Positions 1 through 7,937 of a stretch of DNA of 57,767 nt are shown one piece after another. This DNA comes from Gammaproteobacteria bacterium (GTDB lineage Bacteria > Pseudomonadota > Gammaproteobacteria > SZUA-229). Each line of letters starts with the position of its first letter. Position 1 is the stretch's first letter. The DNA lies in assembly GCA_015488885.1 (NCBI GenBank), contig WFMW01000048.1, positions 1-57,767 of the forward strand, in the 5' to 3' direction. The notes beneath the pieces are model-generated. The model was not told the DNA's origin and did no database searches. It was given only the letters and a program-made list of their open reading frames with translations. The position numbers and the translations under genes were made by a program.

Positions 1-1052
1 CCGATAGTAAAACTCCACAATAATTGCCCGGAATCGCCGATAAGCTGTGCCAGATACCTGATATCACGTTCCCAAAATGGCATCATGGTAATGCCATGAA
101 AACCGGTTAACGCTAGCAGTCCCAGCATAAACCAGGCTTCATCCCAATGAGGACGACCACCTTGCAGGGCTTCACTGCCGGGTTGGCGCAGTCGCCAGTC
201 AACGTTTTCCTGCGGGCAGCTTAAACTACAGTTACCACAGGAGGTACAGTAGCTGTTTTGCTGTATACGCCCCATCACCAACCAGGTGGGGCAGGGTTCG
301 ATATCCTTGTTGCCATGGTAGCAATCAAGGGTTTTACAGTCGGCGCAGGTTTTAGTATTGATGGGGCGCAGTTCGATGGGGGCGAGCTGTGAATAACAGC
401 CAATAGTACGGCCAACTGGGCAAAAATAGCGGCAGAATGCATTACGCTCAAACACTAACATGGACATAGTTGCCATCACCACCATCAATAAAGCCATTAA
501 GGCGGTGGTATATGGATTAGTGGTAATACCTACGCCCAGTTCAAGCCAGCTTAGGCCAATAAATAAAATTAATGCGGGGAAAATATTTCGCATTACCCGT
601 GGTACGCGTAAATTCAGACTGGTATGAGCCGGTGCGCGCCGCCAGAGTCGGCGTTTTACCAGCCAGTGAGCCAAAGCATCCCACGGACAGATGGCACACC
701 AGGCTGAACCGGCAAAAAATATGGAGATAATGATACCCGTCCACCAGATGTTCCAGGTGAACAGGGTAGCAATATTGCGTTGGGGTATTTGTGAACCGGA
801 TAAGCCGGCGATGATAATCAGTAAAAATATTGCTGTTATCAGTATTCTAATGGATAACAAAGGCCAGGGACTGGTTGTCATACGATGAATCCATTTGCCC
901 ACAACAGGTATCTGGCTGAAATAATATTTGCGGTGACTTGTCGTCGAGGAATGCGGTTGTGGTGAAATCATCAGCCACAGACTGATGATAACAATAAATA
1001 CCAGTACAGCAATACCCCAACTTTCCGGTAAACCGGGATATGTCATCATCAT
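1..1052 (-). CDS. NapH-like membrane 4Fe-4S protein (3' end beyond window)
   Basis: This is a polytopic membrane protein of the NapH/NosR/CcoG iron-sulfur type, probably passing electrons between quinol or periplasmic carriers and the redox enzyme of this cluster. The translated part (about 350 residues) has a hydrophobic segment near residue 20, two more around 65-120, the motif CAICPWDAL, further hydrophobic helices, then CRYFCPVGR, a CADCKTLDC pair and a ferredoxin-type CTSCGNCSLSCP cluster. The CxxxCP motifs inside membrane helices are typical of NapH and NosR. The start ATG overlaps the stop of the upstream gene (ATGA), indicating translational coupling; two further in-frame ATGs follow directly. 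The C-terminus runs off the left edge, so length and the exact subfamily are unknown. It is the second NapH-like protein of the cluster. Confidence 0.8.
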   Translation of the reverse strand, partial: MMMTYPGLPESWGIAVLVFIVIISLWLMISPQPHSSTTSHRKYYFSQIPVVGKWIHRMTTSPWPLLSIRILITAIFLLIIIAGLSGSQIPQRNIATLFTWNIWWTGIIISIFFAGSAWCAICPWDALAHWLVKRRLWRRAPAHTSLNLRVPRVMRNIFPALILFIGLSWLELGVGITTNPYTTALMALLMVVMATMSMLVFERNAFCRYFCPVGRTIGCYSQLAPIELRPINTKTCADCKTLDCYHGNKDIEPCPTWLVMGRIQQNSYCTSCGNCSLSCPQENVDWRLRQPGSEALQGGRPHWDEAWFMLGLLALTGFHGITMMPFWERDIRYLAQLIGDSGQLLWSFTI

Positions 1053-1648
1053 GAGCTTTGATCCTGTTTAACCTGACTCTGGTGCGCGCGGCGAATACGC
1101 GCTCGTAACAGACGTTTGCGCTGAATAAGATTGACAGCAACCAAAGCAAAAACAATGACAGCAACCGTTATCCCCAGCGGACCAATAACCGGTGCCTTAC
1201 CAATGCGCATTGGGAAGTCGACAATATAGGGCGCACCGCCAGCATGAAAACTTGCACTAATGATATAGCTGCCTCGTTTCAAAAATTCAAAGTTCTGCCG
1301 ATAGACATTATCAATAGGGGGTTGTACCCCCAGAGTTTCTTCATTACTGCTAAACCAGCTATCATCACGTACCTTGAATGTAATCTTGCCGGTAAAAGGC
1401 TGATTATTGTCGATACGTTTGGCATACAGATTGATGCGTCCCGGTTGATTAGGGCGGGGGAAAGCAGGGAATACCATATAGGTAACATAGTAGTCGCCAA
1501 TCTGTGTTTCTACCTGCATACTGGGTGGTGTGTTAGAGTCTTCGTTCAGACTATAGGCAGGCCGACCCAGTACATGGTGTGCCTGTGATACAGGGATCAC
1601 CGGTAGCAATAGTAAAATTAAAATCAGCTGTTTTATCTGTATTCTCAT
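1049..1648 (-). CDS. FixH-like membrane-anchored periplasmic protein, function unknown
   Basis: A 199-residue protein with an N-terminal signal peptide (hydrophobic residues about 7-22, likely cut after SQA), a beta-rich periplasmic domain starting at HHVLGRPAYSL, one C-terminal membrane helix (about 157-177) and a very basic cytoplasmic tail. The layout recalls FixH or copper/redox accessory proteins, but I see no metal-binding motif beyond the His pair behind the signal peptide. It lies 25 bp after the NapG-like gene and overlaps the next gene by 4 bp, so it belongs to the same operon as the iron-sulfur proteins. A role in assembling or coupling the nap-like electron chain is inferred only from this position. 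Confidence 0.72.
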   Translation of the reverse strand: MRIQIKQLILILLLLPVIPVSQAHHVLGRPAYSLNEDSNTPPSMQVETQIGDYYVTYMVFPAFPRPNQPGRINLYAKRIDNNQPFTGKITFKVRDDSWFSSNEETLGVQPPIDNVYRQNFEFLKRGSYIISASFHAGGAPYIVDFPMRIGKAPVIGPLGITVAVIVFALVAVNLIQRKRLLRARIRRAHQSQVKQDQSS

Positions 1649-1673
1649 TTAAGTTATTTACTAAAGGTTCAAC

Positions 1674-2288
1674 TTATATTCTTGACGGTGTGATGGTGCC
1701 CATGGAACGATCCACGATGCGAATAGGTAAACTTGGTTGTGGGCAGACCTCAACACATAAGCCACAACCTACGCAACCTTTTTGCACCACTGGGCGGTAC
1801 TGATTCCATAATTTAAAGTTAATAGCCTTTTCCCCAATCGGGCAGGCACTCACGCAGGCACCACAGATACCACGGTCAACCCACGGATAACAGGCCGTGC
1901 GGTCAATCTGAGCGATGCCCATGGTAACTTTTTCACGGGCGGTAACGGAAAGTGCATTTGTTGGGCAAACTTTCATGCATTTGCCGCACAGGGTACAGCC
2001 CCTTTCCTCCGGGTTGATGTAAGGAATATTTACCCGTCCACCGCCATCACGTTCATGAAAAAGCACACAATGTGGTGGGCATACTTCACTGCATAGCCCG
2101 CATCCGATACAGGCACTGGCAAATTCTTCCGGGTCAGCTAAGGCACCGGGCAAGGGTATTTCACGTCGACTGCGGGTGGCTGCCTGAACTTTAGGTGACA
2201 GCAGTGATGACAGACCATAAGGCAGACTGGCTGCAGCGAGTACACCTGTGCCAAAGATTACCTGTTGGATAAAACTACGCCGTTTCAT
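1674..2288 (-). CDS. napG: NapG/MauM-type periplasmic ferredoxin
   Basis: A 204-residue iron-sulfur protein with a twin-arginine signal (MKRRSFIQQ followed by a hydrophobic stretch to about residue 36), so it is probably exported folded. Four cysteine groups follow: CIGCGLCSEVCPPHC, CTLCGKCMKVCP, a C-x8-C-x2-C-x3-CP group around CGACVSACP, and CVGCGLCVEVCP. This matches the four [4Fe-4S] clusters of NapG, which with NapH forms a quinol dehydrogenase feeding NapA. The start codon overlaps the stop of the upstream napH-like gene by 4 bp (ATGA). The family also includes MauM, and no mau genes are present. A second NapG-like protein is encoded at 3413-3988. Confidence 0.85.
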   Translation of the reverse strand: MKRRSFIQQVIFGTGVLAAASLPYGLSSLLSPKVQAATRSRREIPLPGALADPEEFASACIGCGLCSEVCPPHCVLFHERDGGGRVNIPYINPEERGCTLCGKCMKVCPTNALSVTAREKVTMGIAQIDRTACYPWVDRGICGACVSACPIGEKAINFKLWNQYRPVVQKGCVGCGLCVEVCPQPSLPIRIVDRSMGTITPSRI

Positions 2289-3295
2289 TTGATTGCCTCC
2301 TGTTTGGTCGATGAGTTTTTACCCTGTTCACGTTTATACAGGTGTCCAAGATGTCCGGGTCCCTGATTTGGCTGGTCAGTTATTTTTATTTCAAAGGTAA
2401 GCGCATCGGTCGGGCATATAGCAATACAGGCTGTGCAGTTATTGCATTCCTGACCAAAATTATCATGCAACGGATCAAGCCCAAATTCACATACTGCGTT
2501 ACACATCGCACAGTCATTGCAGGTTTTAACCAGACGCTGGATACGTACCAGACGGAAGTGCCCAAGTAATGAATACAGGGCTCCACCCGGGCACAGGTAA
2601 CGACAGAAGCCACGACGTGCGACAAGTAAATCAAACAATAAAGTGATAACGAAAAAAATACTGCCGGCACCGAACCCGCCAAGCGCAATACCATAATATA
2701 ACTCACGTCCGACAATCGCAGGTGGGTAAATGGCTGCTACCAGAACTGAACCCGTAATGGCGGATAGAATCAAGCCAACTAGCAGGATAAGGTATTTTAA
2801 CCGCCGGTCAAAATGTCGGTTACCAACAGGCAGTCCGGCACGGTGTGCCCAGGCCGCCAGATTGGTATTGAGTTCGTACAGAAAAGTTGCCGGGCAAATC
2901 CAGCCACAGAAAAAACGACCAAAAATAAGCGTTAACAGAACCGGGATTAATGCGGTTAATACGAATGGCCAGTAAATAGTGAGCCCCGCGGCAATCTGGC
3001 TAACTACCGACAACGGGTCACTCAGTTGTAAACCAAAAAAAGTTCCCGACCAGGTATTGCCCTTGATGACATCAAGGCCTTTCGCCGGGTTTTCGGTGAA
3101 CGGGGAGGTTAAAGTTGCCATTACATTGTAAATGTCTTTATCTGCATTGCTGAGTAGATCATAACCGTGTGCGGCGACGAAAGTTTGATACATATGCAGA
3201 AAAGGTAACAAAATTAACATACTGAATACTATAATAAGAGATACCCAGCGTAGTTTGTTAAGGTGTCGGTATAAAGTTAATGGTTTTTTATTCAC
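2285..3295 (-). CDS. napH: NapH-type quinol dehydrogenase membrane component
   Basis: A 336-residue membrane protein with about four or five helices (near residues 16-35, 105-125, 168-190 and 200-225). It has two CxxxCP motifs (CGWICPATF, CRYLCPGGA) and, at the C-terminus, two ferredoxin clusters (CNDCAMCNAVC and CNNCTACIAICP). That order is the NapH signature: a membrane subunit that takes electrons from quinol and passes them to NapG. The start is GTG, chosen because an AAAGGA ribosome site sits about 8 bases upstream. It is coupled to the next gene by an ATGA overlap. About 117 bp separate it from the upstream ferredoxin gene, leaving room for an internal promoter, though none is evident. 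Confidence 0.87.
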   Translation of the reverse strand: MNKKPLTLYRHLNKLRWVSLIIVFSMLILLPFLHMYQTFVAAHGYDLLSNADKDIYNVMATLTSPFTENPAKGLDVIKGNTWSGTFFGLQLSDPLSVVSQIAAGLTIYWPFVLTALIPVLLTLIFGRFFCGWICPATFLYELNTNLAAWAHRAGLPVGNRHFDRRLKYLILLVGLILSAITGSVLVAAIYPPAIVGRELYYGIALGGFGAGSIFFVITLLFDLLVARRGFCRYLCPGGALYSLLGHFRLVRIQRLVKTCNDCAMCNAVCEFGLDPLHDNFGQECNNCTACIAICPTDALTFEIKITDQPNQGPGHLGHLYKREQGKNSSTKQEAIK

Positions 3296-3412
3296 GATTT
3301 TAATCCTTTGTTCAGGTGTAACAAAACGCTAATAGTAAATTTTAAGTATTGTTAATCTATCAAACAACGACCTTGAGGAAATTGATATAGGTTAACTTTT
3401 AGCGTTCTTTTT

Positions 3413-3988
3413 TTAGCCGTAATCAGGAATAATTCGAATGGCCTGTGGCATCTGGATACAGGCGCGTTCACATAAACCACAACCGACACATTTATCCAGT
3501 ACATGGGGTTGTTCCATCCAGCCTACACGAATTGCTACGTCGGCCAGAGGACAGGCGCGATAACAGACGCCACAGCTTTGTCCCTGCCAGGACAGGCACA
3601 GACTACGATCAACCACAGCGTGCCCCATGTGAACCTTATCCAGAATGGGTTGCATGAGTTCGGGAACAGGGGTGATGGCATCAGTTGGGCAGATATCGCC
3701 ACATTTCATACATAAAATACAGGCCTGATCACGTGGAATAATATAAGGGGTATCGAGTGAGGCGGTGCCATTTTCCAGGCCAAAATAGCGAATACAGCGA
3801 TTCGGGCAGACTTCACCACATTGCCCGCAGTGGATACACCGGGCAACAAAATCAGCTTCAGCAAGTGCACCGGGAGGGCGCAGATAACGTTGTGATAACA
3901 GGCGTTGTCCGGTAAAGGCCTGTGCAGGGTTAATTGCCAGCGCCGAGGCGCTGGCAATTAAGGTTTGTAGAAAATGGCGACGTTTCAC
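3413..3988 (-). CDS. NapG/NapF-like ferredoxin, second copy
   Basis: A 191-residue ferredoxin with a twin-arginine-like start (MKRRHFLQ) and a hydrophobic stretch to about residue 24, ending in AQA. Four cysteine groups follow: CIHCGQCGEVCPNRC, CILCMKCGDICP, a group ending CGVCYRACP, and CVGCGLCERAC. It is clearly related to the NapG-like protein at 1674-2288 but too divergent to be a recent duplicate. It lies 25 bp downstream of the NapA-like gene and probably serves as its electron donor or partner. NapF is usually cytoplasmic and carries fewer conserved groups, so NapG/MauM is the better family call. No RNA hairpin was seen between this gene and the molybdoenzyme. Confidence 0.82.
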   Translation of the reverse strand: MKRRHFLQTLIASASALAINPAQAFTGQRLLSQRYLRPPGALAEADFVARCIHCGQCGEVCPNRCIRYFGLENGTASLDTPYIIPRDQACILCMKCGDICPTDAITPVPELMQPILDKVHMGHAVVDRSLCLSWQGQSCGVCYRACPLADVAIRVGWMEQPHVLDKCVGCGLCERACIQMPQAIRIIPDYG

Positions 3989-4013
3989 CTCTTTACACCA
4001 TCTATTTTCTCAT

Positions 4014-6734
4014 TTAGACCTTCTCGATTCGGCAGGCTGATTTTTTGAAATCTGCCTGACCGGAAACCGGGTCGTATGCACGGTTAGTGACAGCATTTGC
4101 CAGCCATTTATTTTTCGATGGCTCAGCACTGTCCGCAACCGAGAGGTTCCAGGGGCTGAAGAAATAACCGCGTGAAACACTGTTACGAGCCGGTTTTACC
4201 AGGCTGTGGGTGCCTACCTGTGCAAACGCTTCCATATGACCGCGACGGGTTACCAGACGCACCTTGTCACCATCTTCAATACCTAGTTCTTTGGCATCGT
4301 CAGGATCCATTTCTACATACATTTCAGGTACCAGACGACGGGTCGTTGGGCTACGTAATGATTTAGCAGTATGGAAATGTTCATATACCACACCCAGCCC
4401 CAACCAGTACGGATATTTGTCTTTAGGAATATCTTCCCAGCGTTTACCCAGATGTTCAAAGTCAGGTAAATCCGGGGTTAAACCATTATCGCGAGCTTTG
4501 ACCAGCAAGTCATGGTGATCAATGGTATAGAAACCTTTATCGGCACCAAATCTCATCAGCTGTTTGGTAATGGCTTTACGGTTGGTGTAATCCTGTTTAC
4601 AAAGTACCATATGGACTTTTCCATCTTTAGTACGGAAATCACCATAAGGACGGTCAGACCAATTGCCTTCCTGATGCATATAACGTCGTTCTGTACCACC
4701 GGCTTTGGCAATAGCATAGGTAGGTGCAGGCCATTGAATACCACGCAGGTTGGCCAGTTGTTGATAAGGGCTGACTTTATCACGTTTTTCAACTTCAAGA
4801 ATACCGGTCAGATCAGTATCAGTCTTTACCGATGCACGACATATATCACGGAAAACTTCTTCCGCATTATAAAAACCTTTTTCATCTTTGGAATAAGGAA
4901 TAATCTTGTCGCCATCCATACCCAGAAGTGTTGACACTTCCTTGATTTTATCCATAACCATATCCATATCAGGTTTACAGCCTTTGGGTGGTTCTGCTGC
5001 TTTCTGCAGAATATTAAAGCGTCGTTCCGAACTGATGTAGGTACCATTTATCTCACCCCAGGTAGCGGCAGGGAAGATAACATCCGCATACAGATTATTG
5101 GGTGCGTGACGATAAATCTCCTGGGCAATGGTAAAGGTTTTAGTTAACGCAGGGCGTGACAGATGCCAGGAATCGGGTAAGTCGATATGCGTGGCATAGA
5201 CCAGAAACATGGCTTTTACATCACCCTTAAGTGCCCGTTCCATCATGCCGACGGCCATGCCGGAGTTGTCAGAATGCATGGCCATAGTCAGGTTTTTCTC
5301 TGGAATACGCCACATTTTTGCCATATGTTTGCGGTGTTTATTGTTTTTTAAACCAATATTAAATGGTAGACGTCCAGTCAGACCACCGGTAAAACGTTCA
5401 CCCATCGCATTAGGTTGGCCTGTCATGGAGAATGGTCCACAACCCGGTTTGGCAAGATTACCAGTTAAGGCCAGCAGGTTGACAATAGAGATAGTATTAT
5501 TTTGGCCATGAATGTGCTGGTTGTAACCTATGCCCCACATGATTATCACACCACCGTAACCACCTTTGTCTTTAACATTCCATTGTTCTGGTGATTTTTT
5601 CTTGCTGCGGGCAAGACGTTTGCGAGTTGCATCTGCAAACATGCCGGCAATGCGGCGGATAAGTTCGGGTGAAACATCATGGTTCGGCCCACCCATCCGA
5701 TCCTGTACCTGTTCTGGACTATAGTCTTTGAGTACACCATCAGTGTATTTTTTCCAGCCATCGGTATGGGCTTTCATGAATTCCCAGTCAATGACGTCTT
5801 TATGCTCTTTTAGCAGAACATGGGCAATTGCATTGAGGAAACTAATATCACCATTGAGAATAGGTACGTGAACAGAGTTGTCGGGGTTGATATCGGCATA
5901 ACCCTGTGCAGTACCTGTACGGCGTGGGTCAACCACAACGGTAGGAATATCCGCTTTTTTCTTGTGATCGGCAATACGCCAGAAAATAATAGGATGTGAT
6001 TCACGCGCATTATGACCAAAATGCATAATCATGTCACATAACTCAAGATCCTTGTATGCCAGCGGCGGTGTATCAGAGCCTAATGTTTTAAAATAACCGG
6101 TTACAGCGGATGTCATACACATACGGGCATTGGCTTCAATGGTATTAGAACCAAGTACACCTTTCATAAACAGGTTTTCCATGTACTGACCTTCCACCGA
6201 TAATTGGCCGGAACCATACAGGCCGATGGAATTGTGACCATCCTTTTTAACAAAATGAGCGATTTTATGAGCCACCATTTCGGATACTTTTTCATAGGGG
6301 GCACGTACGAAGTGTTCGTCAGCAAATGAACCCTTGGTTTTACTGACATAACTCAGGTCACCATGACCAGGTTTGTTCCATTCTGCCCAGACATCTTTGC
6401 GTACATAGCTGTCACCTTCAAGGCGGTCAACATACATGGGTTCGGCGGCTGTCAGGCCTTTAATGCACTGCAGCCCACGGTTTGTTGGATGTTGCTTATC
6501 TGGCCGCATGGAAACAATCTTGCCATTTTCAACCTGAATAACGGTACCACAGCCAACCCCACAATACGGGCATTGAGCCAGAGCGGTAGTTCGTGATGCC
6601 GATTTTGTTTCGTTGGTGATTGCTGCTTCCAGTTCCGGGTTATGAGCGGTAAACAGACTTGTGCCTGCTGCTGCGCTGGTGACAAAGGCGCTGCCTTTCA
6701 TAAAATTACGGCGATTAACTTTTATACGTTTCAT
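4014..6734 (-). CDS. napA: NapA-type periplasmic molybdopterin oxidoreductase (probable nitrate reductase)
   Basis: A 906-residue bis-MGD molybdoenzyme, most likely reducing nitrate to nitrite in the periplasm. A twin-arginine signal (NRRNFMK) opens the protein. The [4Fe-4S] site is C55-x2-C58-x3-C62-x27-C90, and the molybdenum ligand is C206 in NARMCMTSAV, as in NapA. The C-terminus (DPVSGQADFKK...EKV) closely matches E. coli NapA. It is longer than the E. coli enzyme (828 residues), with extra sequence around residues 110-140 and elsewhere. VVDPRRTGTA near residue 270 reads more like the NasA/FdhF branch than like NapA. An AGAGGA ribosome site lies 8 bases before ATG. The substrate is inferred from family; other oxyanions cannot be excluded, since no NapB or NapD gene is visible here. 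Confidence 0.88.
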   Translation of the reverse strand: MKRIKVNRRNFMKGSAFVTSAAAGTSLFTAHNPELEAAITNETKSASRTTALAQCPYCGVGCGTVIQVENGKIVSMRPDKQHPTNRGLQCIKGLTAAEPMYVDRLEGDSYVRKDVWAEWNKPGHGDLSYVSKTKGSFADEHFVRAPYEKVSEMVAHKIAHFVKKDGHNSIGLYGSGQLSVEGQYMENLFMKGVLGSNTIEANARMCMTSAVTGYFKTLGSDTPPLAYKDLELCDMIMHFGHNARESHPIIFWRIADHKKKADIPTVVVDPRRTGTAQGYADINPDNSVHVPILNGDISFLNAIAHVLLKEHKDVIDWEFMKAHTDGWKKYTDGVLKDYSPEQVQDRMGGPNHDVSPELIRRIAGMFADATRKRLARSKKKSPEQWNVKDKGGYGGVIIMWGIGYNQHIHGQNNTISIVNLLALTGNLAKPGCGPFSMTGQPNAMGERFTGGLTGRLPFNIGLKNNKHRKHMAKMWRIPEKNLTMAMHSDNSGMAVGMMERALKGDVKAMFLVYATHIDLPDSWHLSRPALTKTFTIAQEIYRHAPNNLYADVIFPAATWGEINGTYISSERRFNILQKAAEPPKGCKPDMDMVMDKIKEVSTLLGMDGDKIIPYSKDEKGFYNAEEVFRDICRASVKTDTDLTGILEVEKRDKVSPYQQLANLRGIQWPAPTYAIAKAGGTERRYMHQEGNWSDRPYGDFRTKDGKVHMVLCKQDYTNRKAITKQLMRFGADKGFYTIDHHDLLVKARDNGLTPDLPDFEHLGKRWEDIPKDKYPYWLGLGVVYEHFHTAKSLRSPTTRRLVPEMYVEMDPDDAKELGIEDGDKVRLVTRRGHMEAFAQVGTHSLVKPARNSVSRGYFFSPWNLSVADSAEPSKNKWLANAVTNRAYDPVSGQADFKKSACRIEKV

Positions 6735-6782
6735 TGAGTATGTCCTCTTTCAGGCTCTATATAGAGCCGTTGTCTTGTTACT

Positions 6783-7460
6783 TTATTTACTTTTTGCTGC
6801 GTTTTTTGCGGGTAAGGTTCGCATATAGGCGATAACATCATCAATATTCTGTGGTGTCAGATGCGCCAGGCCCTCCGAACCGCTGAAGCCGCGCATTTGC
6901 GTGTTGGAGCGGCCATGACTGATTGTTTCGCGAATAAAACCATCAGATACCTTGCTCTGGAATCCCGCAAAACCAATGGCAGTACCGCTACCACCAGATG
7001 CATATCCATTGCCATCTATGCCATGGCAGGTAGAGCAAATTTCAACAAACCATACTTTCCCCAAATCGGGATCACCCTTGGTTTTGGGTTCATTATTAAC
7101 ATGTGCTGAAATATTGAAACGTTTTGAGAAGGAGCGTAAATAGGCGACAATATCGCTAATTTTTCTTTTACCAAGTTGCACCCATGGTGGCATAGCCGTT
7201 CCCGGACGACCATCTTTGATGGTGCTCTCAAAAAATTTATCTGAAGCAATACTGAGTAATTCCGGATTGGTTAAGGATGGCGCAAAGCCGACTTTACCAA
7301 CACCGTTTGCCTGATGACAAACCAGACAATTCTGGTTATACAATTGCTTGCCTTTTTTTATTGTGGCTTTACTGGCAGCCAGTGTTGTGACGCTTGTCGT
7401 TGTGAGTAATAGCCCTGTTAGCACTATAGCTAATTTAGAGAGGGCGGGTTTTGTTGGCAT
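6783..7460 (-). CDS. Diheme c-type cytochrome, first gene of the nap-like operon
   Basis: A secreted cytochrome of 225 residues with two class I heme sites, numbered from the chosen start: C45-x2-C48-H49 (NCLVCHQ) and C142-x2-C145-H146 (ICSTCHG). Likely methionine sixth ligands are in GTAMPPW (M90) and NTQMRGF (M189), giving a cytochrome c4-like two-domain layout. NapB would be shorter and bis-His ligated, so this is not NapB, but it occupies NapB's position as putative electron donor. The start at 7460 is preferred over an in-frame ATG at 7481 because AGGGGA lies about 7 bases upstream. It is 48 bp upstream of the NapA-like gene, and an FNR-type promoter lies upstream. Confidence 0.85.
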   Translation of the reverse strand: MPTKPALSKLAIVLTGLLLTTTSVTTLAASKATIKKGKQLYNQNCLVCHQANGVGKVGFAPSLTNPELLSIASDKFFESTIKDGRPGTAMPPWVQLGKRKISDIVAYLRSFSKRFNISAHVNNEPKTKGDPDLGKVWFVEICSTCHGIDGNGYASGGSGTAIGFAGFQSKVSDGFIRETISHGRSNTQMRGFSGSEGLAHLTPQNIDDVIAYMRTLPAKNAAKSK

Positions 7461-7524
7461 ATCAATTCCCCTGTTGTTCATGAATGAGTTATATGACTAT
7501 ATAATTACGTTATAAGACACAGTA

Positions 7525-7530
7525 ATAGTA
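7525..7530 (-). promoter_or_regulatory. Putative -10 element of the nap-like operon
   Basis: TACTAT on the minus strand would place the transcript start near 7518, giving a leader of about 57 bases before the cytochrome start at 7460. There is no convincing -35 hexamer, as expected for a promoter that depends on an FNR-family activator bound at 7552-7565. Confidence 0.5.
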
Positions 7531-7551
7531 AGGGTTTGATCTGTGAGTTCC

Positions 7552-7565
7552 TTGACTCATGTCAA
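7552..7565 (-). promoter_or_regulatory. FNR/DNR-type site upstream of the nap-like operon
   Basis: The sequence TTGACTCATGTCAA is a perfect inverted repeat of the TTGAC-N4-GTCAA kind. Its centre is about 41 bases upstream of the start expected from the -10-like TACTAT at 7525-7530 (read on the minus strand). That spacing is the class II position used by FNR-family activators. The consensus is TTGAT-N4-ATCAA, so this half-site change could suit a DNR/NNR-type nitric-oxide sensor or an FNR variant. Confidence 0.65.
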
Positions 7566-7704
7566 GAAATAGTCAGGTAAGATATAAGTTATTTGTATAT
7601 TTAACAAGTGGCACTCTAATATTTTGTCTGTTCATGAAAGTGGGGAGAGGGTAGTGGAGATGAATTGAAATGACAGGATTGTATATTCGGCCTGATTTTA
7701 TGCC

Positions 7705-7718
7705 TTGATCTACATCAA
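7705..7718. promoter_or_regulatory. Perfect FNR/ANR box
   Basis: TTGATCTACATCAA matches the consensus TTGAT-N4-ATCAA exactly. It lies in the 477-bp divergent region between the nap-like operon and manC, 245 bp from the cytochrome start and 219 bp before manC. It could act on either side: for manC a class II start would be near 7753. The region also holds an inverted CTCCCG/CGGGAG pair around 7744-7775 and a TATAAT at 7811; nothing else was seen. Confidence 0.7.
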
Positions 7719-7787
7719 CCTGTGGCTCTTATAGAAACTTAATCTCCCGCCCATCTAAAAAAACGACCGGGAGTTAAGGGTATTTTC

Positions 7788-7816
7788 TTACTAATTTAAA
7801 AATAAGTCTCTATAAT
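7788..7816 (+). promoter_or_regulatory. Putative promoter of manC
   Basis: A perfect TATAAT at 7811-7816 has a weak -35 (TTACTA, 7788-7793) at 17 bp spacing. Transcription would start near 7823, leaving a leader of about 115 bases before the manC ATG at 7938. The weak -35 is compatible with activator control. Confidence 0.45.
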
Positions 7817-7937
7817 CCCTGTGTTAGTGCCAGTATTCATCTTATTCCTGATTTTTGTTTTTCTGCAATAGTCTAAATATGAAAGGGAATCGGGCAGGTT
7901 TCTGGTTTAACAAAATAAAAATTAAAGAGTTAACTAT

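Noticed and set aside
4014-6734. Reading the longer NapA-like protein as a frameshift fusion
   Set aside because: The frame is open throughout, motifs are in family order and the extra length is spread over internal insertions, so no frameshift is needed.
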